Below, in pieces: positions 25,641-34,603 of a stretch of 62,572 nucleotides of DNA. Numbering within the stretch: position 1 is the stretch's first letter; every line of letters starts with the position of its first letter. A program made the position numbers and the translations under genes. The DNA is taken from NCBI GenBank assembly GCA_017555825.1, contig JAFZFQ010000067.1, positions 1 through 62,572 on the forward strand. The letters are read 5' to 3'. The stretch comes from Bacteroidaceae bacterium. GTDB taxonomy: Bacteria > Bacteroidota > Bacteroidia > Bacteroidales > Barnesiellaceae_A. Under the pieces are notes generated by a model, which saw only the letters and a list, made by a program, of their open reading frames with translations, ran no database searches and was not told the origin of the DNA.

Positions 25641-26648
25641 CTATTGTCGCTTCACTTTGCCCGACGATGTCTCGGCAAAATGCTCTATAAAACGTATATC
25701 GCGAGGCATTTCATATCGCGACATACAGGTCGATAACTCTATACGAAGTTGTTGCAAAGCAACTTCGTCATAGGGACGACCCTCTATAACCAAAACTACG
25801 CGTTGCCCCAATCGCTCGTCGGGAGCCGCCATAATGTAATATCGCCTCGGTATCAAATGTGCAATTTTTGCTTCGAGTTGCTCGGCGCAAAACTTCAGTC
25901 CGCCACTCATTATTACATTATCATATCGTCCCAACCATCGAAACCGGCACGCATCGACAATCTGCACAATATCGTTGGTAACAAATCGTCGACCACTCAA
26001 CTGCGGGGCATCTATCACCAAACAACCTCGCTCGTCGGTCGCAAAAGTTACATCGCCTATAGCCGTATAGCACGTCTCTCCTACACGACGCAAGGCCACA
26101 TGCGATACAGTCTCGGTCATACCGTATGTTACATAGGTCTCGACAGGCAATGTCATGAGCTTTTGTTCCAACACATCATCTACCGGCGCACCACCTACCA
26201 AGAGTTTCGACACGCGAGCAAGTTGCGCCTCGCCATCGACTTGTCGCAACGTCTCGGCCACCTGCATAGGCACCATCGCAGCCATTGTTATAGCAACATC
26301 GAGCCCTACCAAGGGAGTAGATGAGGGCGATAAAACAACAAGTTGCGCACCCGACGCTATGGCTCGCACTATCATCATCTTTCCGGCAATGTATGAAGGC
26401 GACAAACAGAGCAACAGGGTAGAATGAGCATCAATACCTAAATAGCTATTGGTGAGGCGTGCCGAGGCAAGCATATCACTCTTGAGCAACTCAATGGGCT
26501 TGGGCACTCCGGTTGAGCCCGAAGTATACCCCCGAAGAGACGGCGCATCACTATACCACTCGACCAGGAAATCTACCACGTCGGTCGGCACATCGTTGCG
26601 CATAGCATCGAGCGAGGTGTACAACACACCGTTTATTCTTATTTCCAT
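25641..26648 (-). CDS. menE: o-Succinylbenzoate-CoA ligase
   Basis: MenE activates o-succinylbenzoate as its CoA thioester in menaquinone synthesis. The start at 26648 (MEIRINGVLYTSLDAMRND) overlaps the end of menC by 10 bases. The 335-residue protein is compact but keeps the acyl-adenylate motifs: the P-loop GYTSGSTGVPKPIEL, SPSYIAGKMMIVRA, VTYGMTETVSHVALR, GRYDNVIMSGGLKFCAEQLE, and a C-terminal catalytic-lysine region TSSGKVKRQ. Short MenE proteins of this size are usual in Bacteroidales. Confidence 0.93.
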   Translation of the reverse strand: MEIRINGVLYTSLDAMRNDVPTDVVDFLVEWYSDAPSLRGYTSGSTGVPKPIELLKSDMLASARLTNSYLGIDAHSTLLLCLSPSYIAGKMMIVRAIASGAQLVVLSPSSTPLVGLDVAITMAAMVPMQVAETLRQVDGEAQLARVSKLLVGGAPVDDVLEQKLMTLPVETYVTYGMTETVSHVALRRVGETCYTAIGDVTFATDERGCLVIDAPQLSGRRFVTNDIVQIVDACRFRWLGRYDNVIMSGGLKFCAEQLEAKIAHLIPRRYYIMAAPDERLGQRVVLVIEGRPYDEVALQQLRIELSTCMSRYEMPRDIRFIEHFAETSSGKVKRQ

Positions 26649-27697
26649 GCCAATTCGGGATATTGCCACTCGCCCTGCGGTCGATAGGTGAGCACCTCTC
26701 CCTCTTGACACAATGGCGATGATATATTATTGGTATATAGAGCCCCTGTACCCAATCCTTGAGGCATCGTAGTGTGCAACGATGCGGTATATCGGGCGAT
26801 GGCAGCAAGACCCACATTCGACTCCAAGGCCGAGGTTATCCACCACCCTATCGAGCGCGCATTAGCAGCTTTTATCCACTCGTTGGTACCCGAAAGTCCT
26901 CCTGTAAGCGATGGCTTGAGGATTATATATTGAGGCTTGATTGTATCGAGCATTTGCGCTGCAAGTTCGGGCGTAACCTTTCGGCAAGCCACCAACTCCT
27001 CGTCAAGAGCGATAGGTATAGGCGTGCAAGCACACAAGCGTGCCATATCTTCCCACAGTCCTGCCTTGATGGGTTGCTCTATTGAATGGAGGTCATAGTG
27101 CGACAGAGCCTCCAATTTACGTGGCGCTTCGGTTGGTGCAAAAGCCCCATTGGCATCAACACGCAACTCTATTTCATTGCGCGAGAAGCGGTTGCGCACC
27201 ATGCGCAACAGGTCGAGCTCGGCATCAAAGTCTATCGCACCGATTTTGAGTTTTACACAACGAAATCCGGCATTCAACTTCTCCTCTATACGACGCAACA
27301 TGGTTGCCTTATCGCCCATCCACACAAGTCCGTTGATAGTAATTGGCTGCTCTCCGCTATCAAAGCGCGAAGGATAGTCTCGCCAAGCATTCAACTCTTG
27401 CCATGCTGTTTCAAAGCCAAATCGTATAGACGTCCACTCATCAAGTCGTTGCAGCACCTCGTCAAAGGGGCATTTACCCACCAGACTACAAGCCTCGGCC
27501 AGCACTCGTTCATACTCGGGAGAGTCGTCCGAACCAAGTCCGCGAAACAAGGCACACTCACCCCACCCCACACGACCGGGGTGGGTATCATCACTCAACT
27601 GCACCATGTAGCACTCTTTGTAGGTCATTATCCCACGAGAAGTGCCACTTGGTTCTTTAAACAACAGTCTATATGGAGCATACCGTGCTCGCAACAT
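26639..27697 (-). CDS. menC: o-Succinylbenzoate synthase
   Basis: MenC dehydrates SHCHC to o-succinylbenzoate. The 352-residue enolase-superfamily protein has CVKLKIGAIDFDAE with the catalytic lysine, RVDANGAFAP (metal Asp), SIEQPI (metal Glu), IALDEEL (metal Asp) and ILKPSLTGGLSGTNEW with the second catalytic lysine, ending in the barrel strand GWWITSALESNVGLAAIARY. It begins 3 bases after menB and overlaps menE, so menB-menC-menE is one tight operon. Confidence 0.94.
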   Translation of the reverse strand: MLRARYAPYRLLFKEPSGTSRGIMTYKECYMVQLSDDTHPGRVGWGECALFRGLGSDDSPEYERVLAEACSLVGKCPFDEVLQRLDEWTSIRFGFETAWQELNAWRDYPSRFDSGEQPITINGLVWMGDKATMLRRIEEKLNAGFRCVKLKIGAIDFDAELDLLRMVRNRFSRNEIELRVDANGAFAPTEAPRKLEALSHYDLHSIEQPIKAGLWEDMARLCACTPIPIALDEELVACRKVTPELAAQMLDTIKPQYIILKPSLTGGLSGTNEWIKAANARSIGWWITSALESNVGLAAIARYTASLHTTMPQGLGTGALYTNNISSPLCQEGEVLTYRPQGEWQYPELAWK

Positions 27698-27700
27698 ACA

Positions 27701-28522
27701 TCAGGGGAATTTGGGGAATTGTTGGAAATCAGGGTCACGCTTCTCCAAGAAAGCACGTTTACCCTCTTGTGCCTCTTCCATAAGGTAGAACATCAAGGTA
27801 GCATCACCGGCAAACTCCATCAAGCCACGTTGACCATCGAGCTCGGCATTGAGAGCGCGCTTTATCATACGCACAGCCATGGGGCTACGCTTCAAGATTG
27901 TCTCACACCACTCCACAGTTTCATCTTCCAAGCGGTCGAAGGGCACAACCTTATTTACCATACCCATTTCTTCGGCCTCCTTGGCAGTATATTGACGACA
28001 CAAGAACCATATTTCGCGAGCCTTCTTTTGACCTACGATGCGTGCCAAATATGACGAACCAAAACCGCCATCGAAGCTACCCACCTTAGGACCTGTTTGT
28101 CCAAAACGAGCATTCTCCGATGCGATAGTCAAGTCGCACACCAAATGCAACACATGGCCTCCGCCAATGGCATAACCATTGACCATGGCAATAACGGGTT
28201 TGGGCAGTGAACGTATCGCCTTATGCAGGTCGAGCACATTGAGACGAGGCACACCATTGTCATCGATATAACCACCTACGCCCTTCACGTTTTGATCACC
28301 ACCCGAGCAGAATGCTTTGTCGCCTATACCGGTAAATACAACAACACCTATATCGGCACGTTCGCGACATATAGCCATCGCATCGAGCATATCGAAGTTG
28401 GTCTGCGGACGAAAGGCATTATAAACCTCCGGGCGGTTAATAGTAATCTTGGCTATACCACCATATTGTTCAAAAAGGATATCGCTATACTCCTTTATCG
28501 TTTTCCATTCTCTTGTTGCCAT
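27701..28522 (-). CDS. menB: 1,4-Dihydroxy-2-naphthoyl-CoA synthase
   Basis: MenB closes the second ring of the naphthoquinone. The 273-residue crotonase-fold protein has [38 protein letters not shown], the oxyanion-hole region [20 protein letters not shown] and [20 protein letters not shown], plus the C-terminal [20 protein letters not shown] with [12 protein letters not shown]. All are MenB hallmarks separating it from other crotonases. It is the first gene of the menB-menC-menE operon and diverges from the threonine ammonia-lyase gene. Confidence 0.96.
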   Translation of the reverse strand: MATREWKTIKEYSDILFEQYGGIAKITINRPEVYNAFRPQTNFDMLDAMAICRERADIGVVVFTGIGDKAFCSGGDQNVKGVGGYIDDNGVPRLNVLDLHKAIRSLPKPVIAMVNGYAIGGGHVLHLVCDLTIASENARFGQTGPKVGSFDGGFGSSYLARIVGQKKAREIWFLCRQYTAKEAEEMGMVNKVVPFDRLEDETVEWCETILKRSPMAVRMIKRALNAELDGQRGLMEFAGDATLMFYLMEEAQEGKRAFLEKRDPDFQQFPKFP

Positions 28523-28566
28523 AACTATATTTTTAACAGGTTTCTATCGAGTTATATTAATGACTT

Positions 28567-28574
28567 CAAAGTTA
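28567..28574 (-). promoter_or_regulatory. -7 box for menB-menC-menE
   Basis: The minus strand reads TAACTTTG, an exact -7 match, about 45 bases before the menB ATG. A CTTG about 20 bases upstream (28594-28597) may serve as the -33 element. Confidence 0.6.
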
Positions 28575-28678
28575 CAAAATTCTTCACAACATGCAAGCGC
28601 CGTCCACCTCATTGAGTGCTACAAAATTTTATACAAGAAAAAACAACTTCAAGTATACATTTTATAAGGCATTTTTTG

Positions 28679-28686
28679 TAAGTTTG
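28679..28686 (+). promoter_or_regulatory. -7 box for threonine ammonia-lyase
   Basis: TAAGTTTG matches TAnnTTTG and lies 38 bases before the ATG at 28724. Confidence 0.55.
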
Positions 28687-28723
28687 CACACATAAATAAA
28701 ATTAATCTTAATACTCCTAAAAC

Positions 28724-29905
28724 ATGCTTACAATCGACCGAATTCGTCACGCTGCCGAAGTCTTGAGCAGTGTTGTTAGACGTACCGACCTGATACGCGC
28801 ACCCCGCATCAACTGCGATAGTGAAATCTATCTCAAAACCGAGAACCTCCAAGTAACAGGCTCGTTCAAAGTAAGAGGTGCATATTACAAAATATCGCAA
28901 CTCACCGAAGAAGAAAAGCAACGTGGTGTTATCGCATGCTCGGCAGGCAACCACGCACAAGGTGTTGCCCTTGGCGCTACCAAGAACGGCATTAAATCGC
29001 TCATCTGCCTTCCCGCCGGTGCTCCTATCTCTAAAATTGAAGCTACCAAGCGTCTTGGCGCCGAAGTATGCCTCGTAAATGGCGTGTATGACGATGCCTA
29101 TGCCAAGGCATTGGAGTTGAGAGATCAACACGGCTACACTTTCGTACACCCCTTCGACGACGAGTTGGTAATTGCCGGTCAAGGTACAATTGGTCTTGAA
29201 ATCATTGAGCAACTTCCCGATGTTGAAGCTGTGATTGTACCCATCGGTGGTGGTGGTCTCATCTCGGGTGTAGCTCTTGCTCTGAAAACCCTCAAGCCCG
29301 ACATCAAAATATATGGTGTACAAGCTGCAGGTGCTCCCAGCATGGAGGTTTCGGTCAAGGAAAATAAGATTATCCGCCTCCCCTCTGTATCAACTATTGC
29401 CGACGGTATAGCAGTGAAAGAGCCCGGCGTAAACACATTTAAATACTGCTGTGAGTATGTAGACGAGATAGCCTCTATCTCTGACGAAGAGGTTGCAACA
29501 GCCATCCTCACCCTCATCGAGCAACACAAAATCATTGCCGAGGGTGCTGGCGCTATTGCTGTTGCCGCTGCTATGCTCAACAAGTTCCCCATCCAAGGCA
29601 AAAAGACTGTATGTCTTGTATCGGGTGGTAACGTCGACGTACCCATCCTCTCGCGCGTAGTTAAGACAGGCTTGTCGCACGTGGGTCGCTCAGTTTCATT
29701 GCGCGTTGAGTTGCCCAACAAGCCCGGCAAGCTCCGCGAAATACTCACTATCATTGCCGAGCATGGTTCTAACGTACAACGCATCAAACTCAAAGACAGC
29801 TCTACAAACGGTGGCTACGCCGAGATTCGCCTTGAGACTCGCAACCATGAGCACATTGCCGAAATCAAAGCCTCGCTTGCCGAGCAAGGATACAACGTTA
29901 TATAA
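28724..29905 (+). CDS. ilvA: Threonine ammonia-lyase with C-terminal ACT domain
   Basis: The PLP enzyme deaminates threonine to 2-oxobutyrate, the entry to isoleucine synthesis, or serves threonine catabolism. The 393-residue protein has the PLP-lysine motif TGSFKVRGAYYK, SAGNHAQGVALGA, the phosphate-binding loop VPIGGGGLISGVAL and LVSGGNVDVPIL. After residue about 320 comes a single ACT-like domain (SLRVELPNKPGKLREIL), which suggests allosteric control. The single ACT domain, rather than the twin domain of classical IlvA, resembles the shorter TdcB/IlvA-like class, so biosynthetic versus catabolic role is open. A strong terminator follows. Confidence 0.92.
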   Translation: MLTIDRIRHAAEVLSSVVRRTDLIRAPRINCDSEIYLKTENLQVTGSFKVRGAYYKISQLTEEEKQRGVIACSAGNHAQGVALGATKNGIKSLICLPAGAPISKIEATKRLGAEVCLVNGVYDDAYAKALELRDQHGYTFVHPFDDELVIAGQGTIGLEIIEQLPDVEAVIVPIGGGGLISGVALALKTLKPDIKIYGVQAAGAPSMEVSVKENKIIRLPSVSTIADGIAVKEPGVNTFKYCCEYVDEIASISDEEVATAILTLIEQHKIIAEGAGAIAVAAAMLNKFPIQGKKTVCLVSGGNVDVPILSRVVKTGLSHVGRSVSLRVELPNKPGKLREILTIIAEHGSNVQRIKLKDSSTNGGYAEIRLETRNHEHIAEIKASLAEQGYNVI

Positions 29906-29926
29906 TCTCTATTATATATCTACACA

Positions 29927-29966
29927 ACGCGGGATGTTTCATTGCGAAACATCCCGCGTATTTTTA
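29927..29966 (+). terminator. Terminator of threonine ammonia-lyase
   Basis: A 14-base perfect stem (ACGCGGGATGTTTC and its complement) with loop ATTGC is followed by ATTTTTATA. It also sits at the end of the convergent glycosylase gene. Confidence 0.88.
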
Positions 29967-29977
29967 TATCCTTCACA

Positions 29978-30550
29978 TCACAACATCTGCATGTCTGCAA
30001 ACATTGCCCTATATACATCGGCTTTCTTGTCGATACTCATCGGATAGGCTCTTGACGACGAGGGCATACGATACAATCGCACCTTGCGCCCATCACACTC
30101 GCCATCACTATACCCTCCAACAGACGGTCTATCGACTTGTAGCAAGGCACACAATGTGTCGGTAGCCTTCTCGCCGGTGGTTACTATCGTGCGACACTGT
30201 GGCATGCGACGCAACAGTGCGGGCACATCGGTGGGTGTAACAACTTCCAGAAACTTATCGGAAGCATTATCTTTGAGCCTACGCACCTCGGTAGCTGTAT
30301 CGTAGAGTGCTATACCCTGCTCCATACAGAACGCCACGATGCGATCGCGGTCAAATCGTTTCTCGCCATCCACCTCAAAGTAATGCTTGTTGTCATAGAA
30401 AAGCAACCCCATGATGCGCCACATATCGTTGATCCAATTGGGATAGAAAAACTCCATAGACCATCGCTCACGCTTGGGCGGAAAGCTACCCAACATGAGC
30501 ACACGCGCATGCTCGGGTACAAAAGGCTGCAACGGATGTTGTTCTGTCAT
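29978..30550 (-). CDS. Uracil-DNA glycosylase family protein
   Basis: This 190-residue protein has the layout of the UDG superfamily: an early motif VLMLGSFPPKRERWSMEFFY in the place of the catalytic-water motif, ALYDTATEVRRLKDNASDKF, a central TIVTTGEKATDTLCALL strand-turn, and the C-terminal RMPSSSRAYP in the position of the DNA-intercalation motif. It resembles the TDG/Mug-like uracil glycosylases annotated in Bacteroidota. It would remove uracil or related damaged bases from DNA; the exact substrate is unproven. Its promoter box lies partly inside the dsbD terminator. Confidence 0.78.
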   Translation of the reverse strand: MTEQHPLQPFVPEHARVLMLGSFPPKRERWSMEFFYPNWINDMWRIMGLLFYDNKHYFEVDGEKRFDRDRIVAFCMEQGIALYDTATEVRRLKDNASDKFLEVVTPTDVPALLRRMPQCRTIVTTGEKATDTLCALLQVDRPSVGGYSDGECDGRKVRLYRMPSSSRAYPMSIDKKADVYRAMFADMQML

Positions 30551-30586
30551 ATCTTTATTTTGTATTACATGGTACTATTACGAGCA

Positions 30587-30594
30587 CAAAGATA
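30587..30594 (-). promoter_or_regulatory. -7 box for the glycosylase gene
   Basis: The minus strand reads TATCTTTG, an exact -7 match, 37 bases before the ATG at 30550. It touches the T-tract of the dsbD terminator, so the two signals are packed together. Confidence 0.55.
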
Positions 30595-30626
30595 AAAAAA
30601 GAGTCGCCACACGCGGTAGCGACTCT
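30594..30626 (-). terminator. Terminator of dsbD
   Basis: On the minus strand AGAGTCGC pairs with GCGACTCT and is followed by a run of seven Ts. It starts 23 bases after the dsbD stop. Confidence 0.88.
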
Positions 30627-30648
30627 ATATCTAATATTAAAATTTAGA

Positions 30649-32592
30649 TTAATAGTTTTTGAGACCTGTGTTGAGGAACTCCAAGAAGTGATCTACGTCC
30701 TTATCGAAGGCATAAGAACCTGTGAGAGCATTACCCTCGTTGTCGAGAATCACGTAGAAGGGTTGAGCATTTGCACCGAATTTGTAGCGTTGCAAGAAGC
30801 TCCACTTGTCACCTACAGTCTTCAATGTACGTTTTTGACCATTCTCTACTACCTCCATAGGAACAGCGAGAGGAGTCTTATCGTCAACATAGAGCGAAAC
30901 GAGGATATAATCCTCACGCATGATGTCGCGTACTTTATCATCGGTCCATACCGAGGCTTCCATCTCACGGCAGTTTACACAACCGTAGCCTGTGAAGTCA
31001 ACCAAGACGGGCTTGCCGGCTTGCAAAGCTGCTTGCATACCTTGCTCGTAGTCGTGGTACTCGGCCTCCACCTCATCAACATAGAGGCTGAAGTCTTGAG
31101 TGTACATGGGAGGAGCAAATGCGCTGACAGCCTTACAGGGAGCACCCCACAAACCGGGAACCATGTAGATAGCAAATGAGAAGGCAATCATAGCCAAGAA
31201 GTAACGGGGAACCGATACATAGGGGAGTTCGTCATCGTGGGGGAATTTGAGTTTGCCAATCAAATAGAAGCCCATTGAAGCGAAGATTACAATCCACAAA
31301 GCGAGGAATGTAGGACGGTTGAGCAAGCCCCAGCCGTAAGCGAGGTCGGCAACCGAGAGGAACTTCAATGACAATGCGAGCTCAATGAAACCAAGCACAA
31401 CCTTGATGCTGTTCATCCAACCACCTGAACGGGGAGCAGACTTGAGCATTGAGGGGAAGAGTGCAAAGAGGGTAAAGGGCAATGCCAATGCAACGGCAAA
31501 ACCAAACATACCCATTGTGGGAGCGATGATAGAACCTGTTGTAGAGATCTCAACCAACAAGAAACCGATGATGGGACCTGTACAAGAGAATGAAACAAGT
31601 GCCAAAGTGAAGGCCATGAAGAAGATGCTCAACAAACCTGTTGTAGCCTCGGCCTTGCTATCGATAGCATTGCTCCAAGAAGCAGGAAGTGTGATTTCGA
31701 ATGCACCAAAGAACGAAGCTGCAAAGATAACCAACATCAAGAAGAAGATAATGTTGAATACAGCGTTGGTCGAGAGAGCATTCAAGGCACTTGCACCAAA
31801 GATAAGTGTTACGAGGAGACCCAAAGTAACATAGATAACGATGATGAAAATACCGTATGTGATAGCGTCACGGATACCTTGTGAACGATCCTTAGAACGT
31901 TTCAAGAAGAAGCTCACTGTCATGGGGATGATAGGCCATACACAGGGAGTAAACAAAGCTACCAAACCGCCAATGAAACCAGCGAAGAAGATAGCAATCA
32001 AAGACTTGCTTGCACCTGCATCCTCGGCAGCTTGGCTACCGGCTTGGTTCAATTGCTCGATAACGGGAGTCCACAAAGGATTGGCTACAGCTACATCCTC
32101 TACAGCAGCATCCTCGGCTACAGCAACAGCACCCTTAGAATAGCTAAAAGGTGACTCTACGGGCATACAAGCACCATCAGTACATGATTGACCCTCCAAA
32201 AGACCCTCAAAACGATAGCTCTCGGGGTTGGCAATTTTGAGGCGTTGTACAAAAGCACCGGCGTTAGAGAAATAGTTTACGTTCATCTCAAACATGGCGT
32301 CGTACTCAGTGTGTACATCACCTACACTTTGCAATTCACCTACAAGCTCAACGCCCTCCATTACATCAACACGCAATGCGGCAGGCATGGGGCCATCTGC
32401 AGGCACATCGGTTGTGTACAAGTGCCAGCCCTCTTCGATAGTGGCATTGAACACCAACTCGGCCTCGGTTTCCGAAACCATTTTCAACTCTTGAGTCCAT
32501 TTTACAGGCTCAAGCATTTGTGCAAAAGCGACGTTGCAGCAAGCCAACAACGCAGCCAAGCATAGCATAGTTTTTCTGATTTGTGTCTTCAT
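30649..32592 (-). CDS. dsbD: Thiol:disulfide interchange protein DsbD, full length
   Basis: DsbD moves electrons from cytoplasmic thioredoxin across the inner membrane to periplasmic thiol proteins. The 647-residue protein has a signal peptide (to about residue 25), an N-terminal DsbD-alpha-like domain with Cys137 and Cys142 (SCTDGAC), a multi-pass membrane domain from about residue 198 with the paired cysteines C217 (FTPCVWP) and C337 (SFSCTGP), and a C-terminal thioredoxin domain with the active site CVNC (538-541, in VDFTGYGCVNCREME). All three cysteine pairs are present, so it should be functional. It lies just downstream of a five-gene cluster of CxxC and surface proteins, separated by 106 bases containing a hairpin. 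Confidence 0.95.
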   Translation of the reverse strand: MKTQIRKTMLCLAALLACCNVAFAQMLEPVKWTQELKMVSETEAELVFNATIEEGWHLYTTDVPADGPMPAALRVDVMEGVELVGELQSVGDVHTEYDAMFEMNVNYFSNAGAFVQRLKIANPESYRFEGLLEGQSCTDGACMPVESPFSYSKGAVAVAEDAAVEDVAVANPLWTPVIEQLNQAGSQAAEDAGASKSLIAIFFAGFIGGLVALFTPCVWPIIPMTVSFFLKRSKDRSQGIRDAITYGIFIIVIYVTLGLLVTLIFGASALNALSTNAVFNIIFFLMLVIFAASFFGAFEITLPASWSNAIDSKAEATTGLLSIFFMAFTLALVSFSCTGPIIGFLLVEISTTGSIIAPTMGMFGFAVALALPFTLFALFPSMLKSAPRSGGWMNSIKVVLGFIELALSLKFLSVADLAYGWGLLNRPTFLALWIVIFASMGFYLIGKLKFPHDDELPYVSVPRYFLAMIAFSFAIYMVPGLWGAPCKAVSAFAPPMYTQDFSLYVDEVEAEYHDYEQGMQAALQAGKPVLVDFTGYGCVNCREMEASVWTDDKVRDIMREDYILVSLYVDDKTPLAVPMEVVENGQKRTLKTVGDKWSFLQRYKFGANAQPFYVILDNEGNALTGSYAFDKDVDHFLEFLNTGLKNY

Positions 32593-32628
32593 ATTTAGTT
32601 ATAGTTATGTGTCTCTTTTAACGCATGC

Positions 32629-32657
32629 AGAGACGCACCTCAAAAATGTGCGTCTCT
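32629..32657 (-). terminator. Hairpin between the T9SS Omp28 protein gene and dsbD
   Basis: A 10-base perfect stem (AGAGACGCAC and its complement) with a 9-base loop lies in the gap. No U-tract follows on the minus strand, so it may act as a partial terminator or RNA-processing site lowering dsbD expression relative to upstream genes. Confidence 0.55.
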
Positions 32658-32698
32658 AACATGTTTTTGATATGATTAATCTATTATTTTATAGATTT

Positions 32699-34591
32699 TT
32701 ACAATACCACTTTGTGTGTCTTGGCTACGCCGTTGCACACAACATTCACCAAGTATACGCCACGACCGGCTACACGGCAATCAACTACCGACTTACCCGA
32801 TACATAACGGGGAGCAGCAGCATATACCAAACGACCATCGGCAGCATATACATTCACCTCAACTTGAGCATCGGCATCAACCTCTACGCGCACGCCACCT
32901 TGAGTAGCATAGGCGCGAGAAGCTGCGTCAGCAACAACATCCTCTACCGATGTGGGATCGTTAATTGTATTGCACTTAGCAGCATTCAATACAATACCGG
33001 TCTCAAAATCGAGAAGAAGAACAATAAACTCGCAGTTCTCTACATTGAACACATTGCCAGGAACAGTAGTTGTAGCCCAGTGTTTGTAGGTAACACCTTT
33101 CTCAATCTTGGTAGGTACGCTACCGGCGATACCCTCACCGAGATTGTCGGTAATAACATAACGCACTACATCGTCATAGAACATATCGGCAGCAAGAACA
33201 GGGTTTGATTTATTTTCATAACCACCCATCTTGCCATATTGACCACCGGCAAAATAGTTTGCTTGGTTGTAGTTTGAATTACCGGGTTGGTTTACATCAT
33301 CCTCAACAATAATATACTCAAGTCGAGTAGCGAAATTGCGAGCACTGAGTGCAAATGTAGTATTGGCAGTGAGGAGAATTTCACTCTTCGAGTCATCTTT
33401 CCACTCGGCAGTAATAGCAAGGTCGGCCAATGCAGGAGTGTTGATGTGATCGTTGTACAAAGTGGGGAAATCCATAGGATCGCAAGCGGCAGTTGAATTA
33501 TCGCGTTGCACACGACCCGAAGGAGCACCACCTCCTACGAAAGAAGACAAATACTCGGCATAGTCGTAATACTGCATGATGTCGTTTACGTGCGAAGCAA
33601 TACCAATGTAGGTATCGGGATAGTCTTCATCCATTTGCTCCATAAAGACGTGACCACGGGGACAGTATCCACACCATGTACCGGTTTGCTCCTCACAGAG
33701 TACACGCTTGGCAGGTTGATAAGCCTGTGAAATAATCTCGCCATTGGCAGTGATGGTCTCTTCACCATTTACAAGCGCACTAATCTCAAAGTATTGACCT
33801 TCACCGGCAATGGGCGCGGGCAACGCTTCGGGGAATTGGAAGCTATAAACGGCACCGGGTGCTACAGTGATAGCATTATCGGTATAACGAGTTGTAAAGT
33901 CACCACATGTGAGTGTTGCATCGATAGATGTTACTGCATCACCAAAGCCGGCAGTGAAATCTACAGCTATAGTTTGACCTTTGGTAACGTTGGCTTGAAC
34001 ATGTGTGTAATTGGCCTTCATAGTACCCAAGGGCAACACACCAACAAAGATGTTGTCTACAACAAGCATATCTTTACCGCGGCTCTTGTTTACGATAGCA
34101 ATGTAAACTGTCTTACCTGCATACTCCGACAAGTCAACACCAAAGTTGCCTTTCTCGATAGCTTGACCCTTGAGCAAGTCTACAGTAAAGTCTTCAACAG
34201 CTACACCGATAGTAGAGAGCTTTACATCGACCGTAGCAACACGTTGTGTATTGCTATAGGCTACTGTATAAGCATCAAACGACAAGGTACTACCCTCGCC
34301 CAATGTAATGGCAGGAGTAATCAGCCAGTCTTCGGCAGTTGCAGTGGCTTTCTTATACGACGAGTTACTCATCGCCACAAACTCTTTGTTGAGAGTTGCG
34401 AAAATCCAAGATGAACCCTCGGCCGAGAAACCATACTTTTGCGCTGTTACCGATGGCACTTGACCATCCTGGTCGTAACATGTAAATCCCTCGCCACCTT
34501 GGGTAAAGTCCCAAGACCAGGGTGTATTTACTGCAAGAGCAACACACACTGCGCAAAGCGACATTACCGATGACAAAATTATTTTCTTCAT
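32699..34591 (-). CDS. Surface protein: anchor-J-like jelly roll, Omp28-type thioredoxin domain (CGYC), T9SS sorting domain
   Basis: The 630-residue protein starts with a signal peptide (about residues 1-20). A choice-of-anchor-J-like beta domain follows (residues about 25-185, with EDWLITPAITLGEGSTLSFD and VYIAIVNKS). After a linker comes an Omp28-type thioredoxin-fold domain whose active site is at 307-310 (EEQTGTWCGYCPRG), with the cis-proline region GGGAPSGRV. The C-terminal about 75 residues (VEVNVYAADGRLVYAAAPR to the end KTHKVVL) look like a T9SS type A sorting domain, so the protein should be exported across the outer membrane and attached to the surface. It is last in the tlpA-led operon. 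Confidence 0.85.
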   Translation of the reverse strand: MKKIILSSVMSLCAVCVALAVNTPWSWDFTQGGEGFTCYDQDGQVPSVTAQKYGFSAEGSSWIFATLNKEFVAMSNSSYKKATATAEDWLITPAITLGEGSTLSFDAYTVAYSNTQRVATVDVKLSTIGVAVEDFTVDLLKGQAIEKGNFGVDLSEYAGKTVYIAIVNKSRGKDMLVVDNIFVGVLPLGTMKANYTHVQANVTKGQTIAVDFTAGFGDAVTSIDATLTCGDFTTRYTDNAITVAPGAVYSFQFPEALPAPIAGEGQYFEISALVNGEETITANGEIISQAYQPAKRVLCEEQTGTWCGYCPRGHVFMEQMDEDYPDTYIGIASHVNDIMQYYDYAEYLSSFVGGGAPSGRVQRDNSTAACDPMDFPTLYNDHINTPALADLAITAEWKDDSKSEILLTANTTFALSARNFATRLEYIIVEDDVNQPGNSNYNQANYFAGGQYGKMGGYENKSNPVLAADMFYDDVVRYVITDNLGEGIAGSVPTKIEKGVTYKHWATTTVPGNVFNVENCEFIVLLLDFETGIVLNAAKCNTINDPTSVEDVVADAASRAYATQGGVRVEVDADAQVEVNVYAADGRLVYAAAPRYVSGKSVVDCRVAGRGVYLVNVVCNGVAKTHKVVL

Positions 34592-34603
34592 AAAAAATCT
34601 CTA

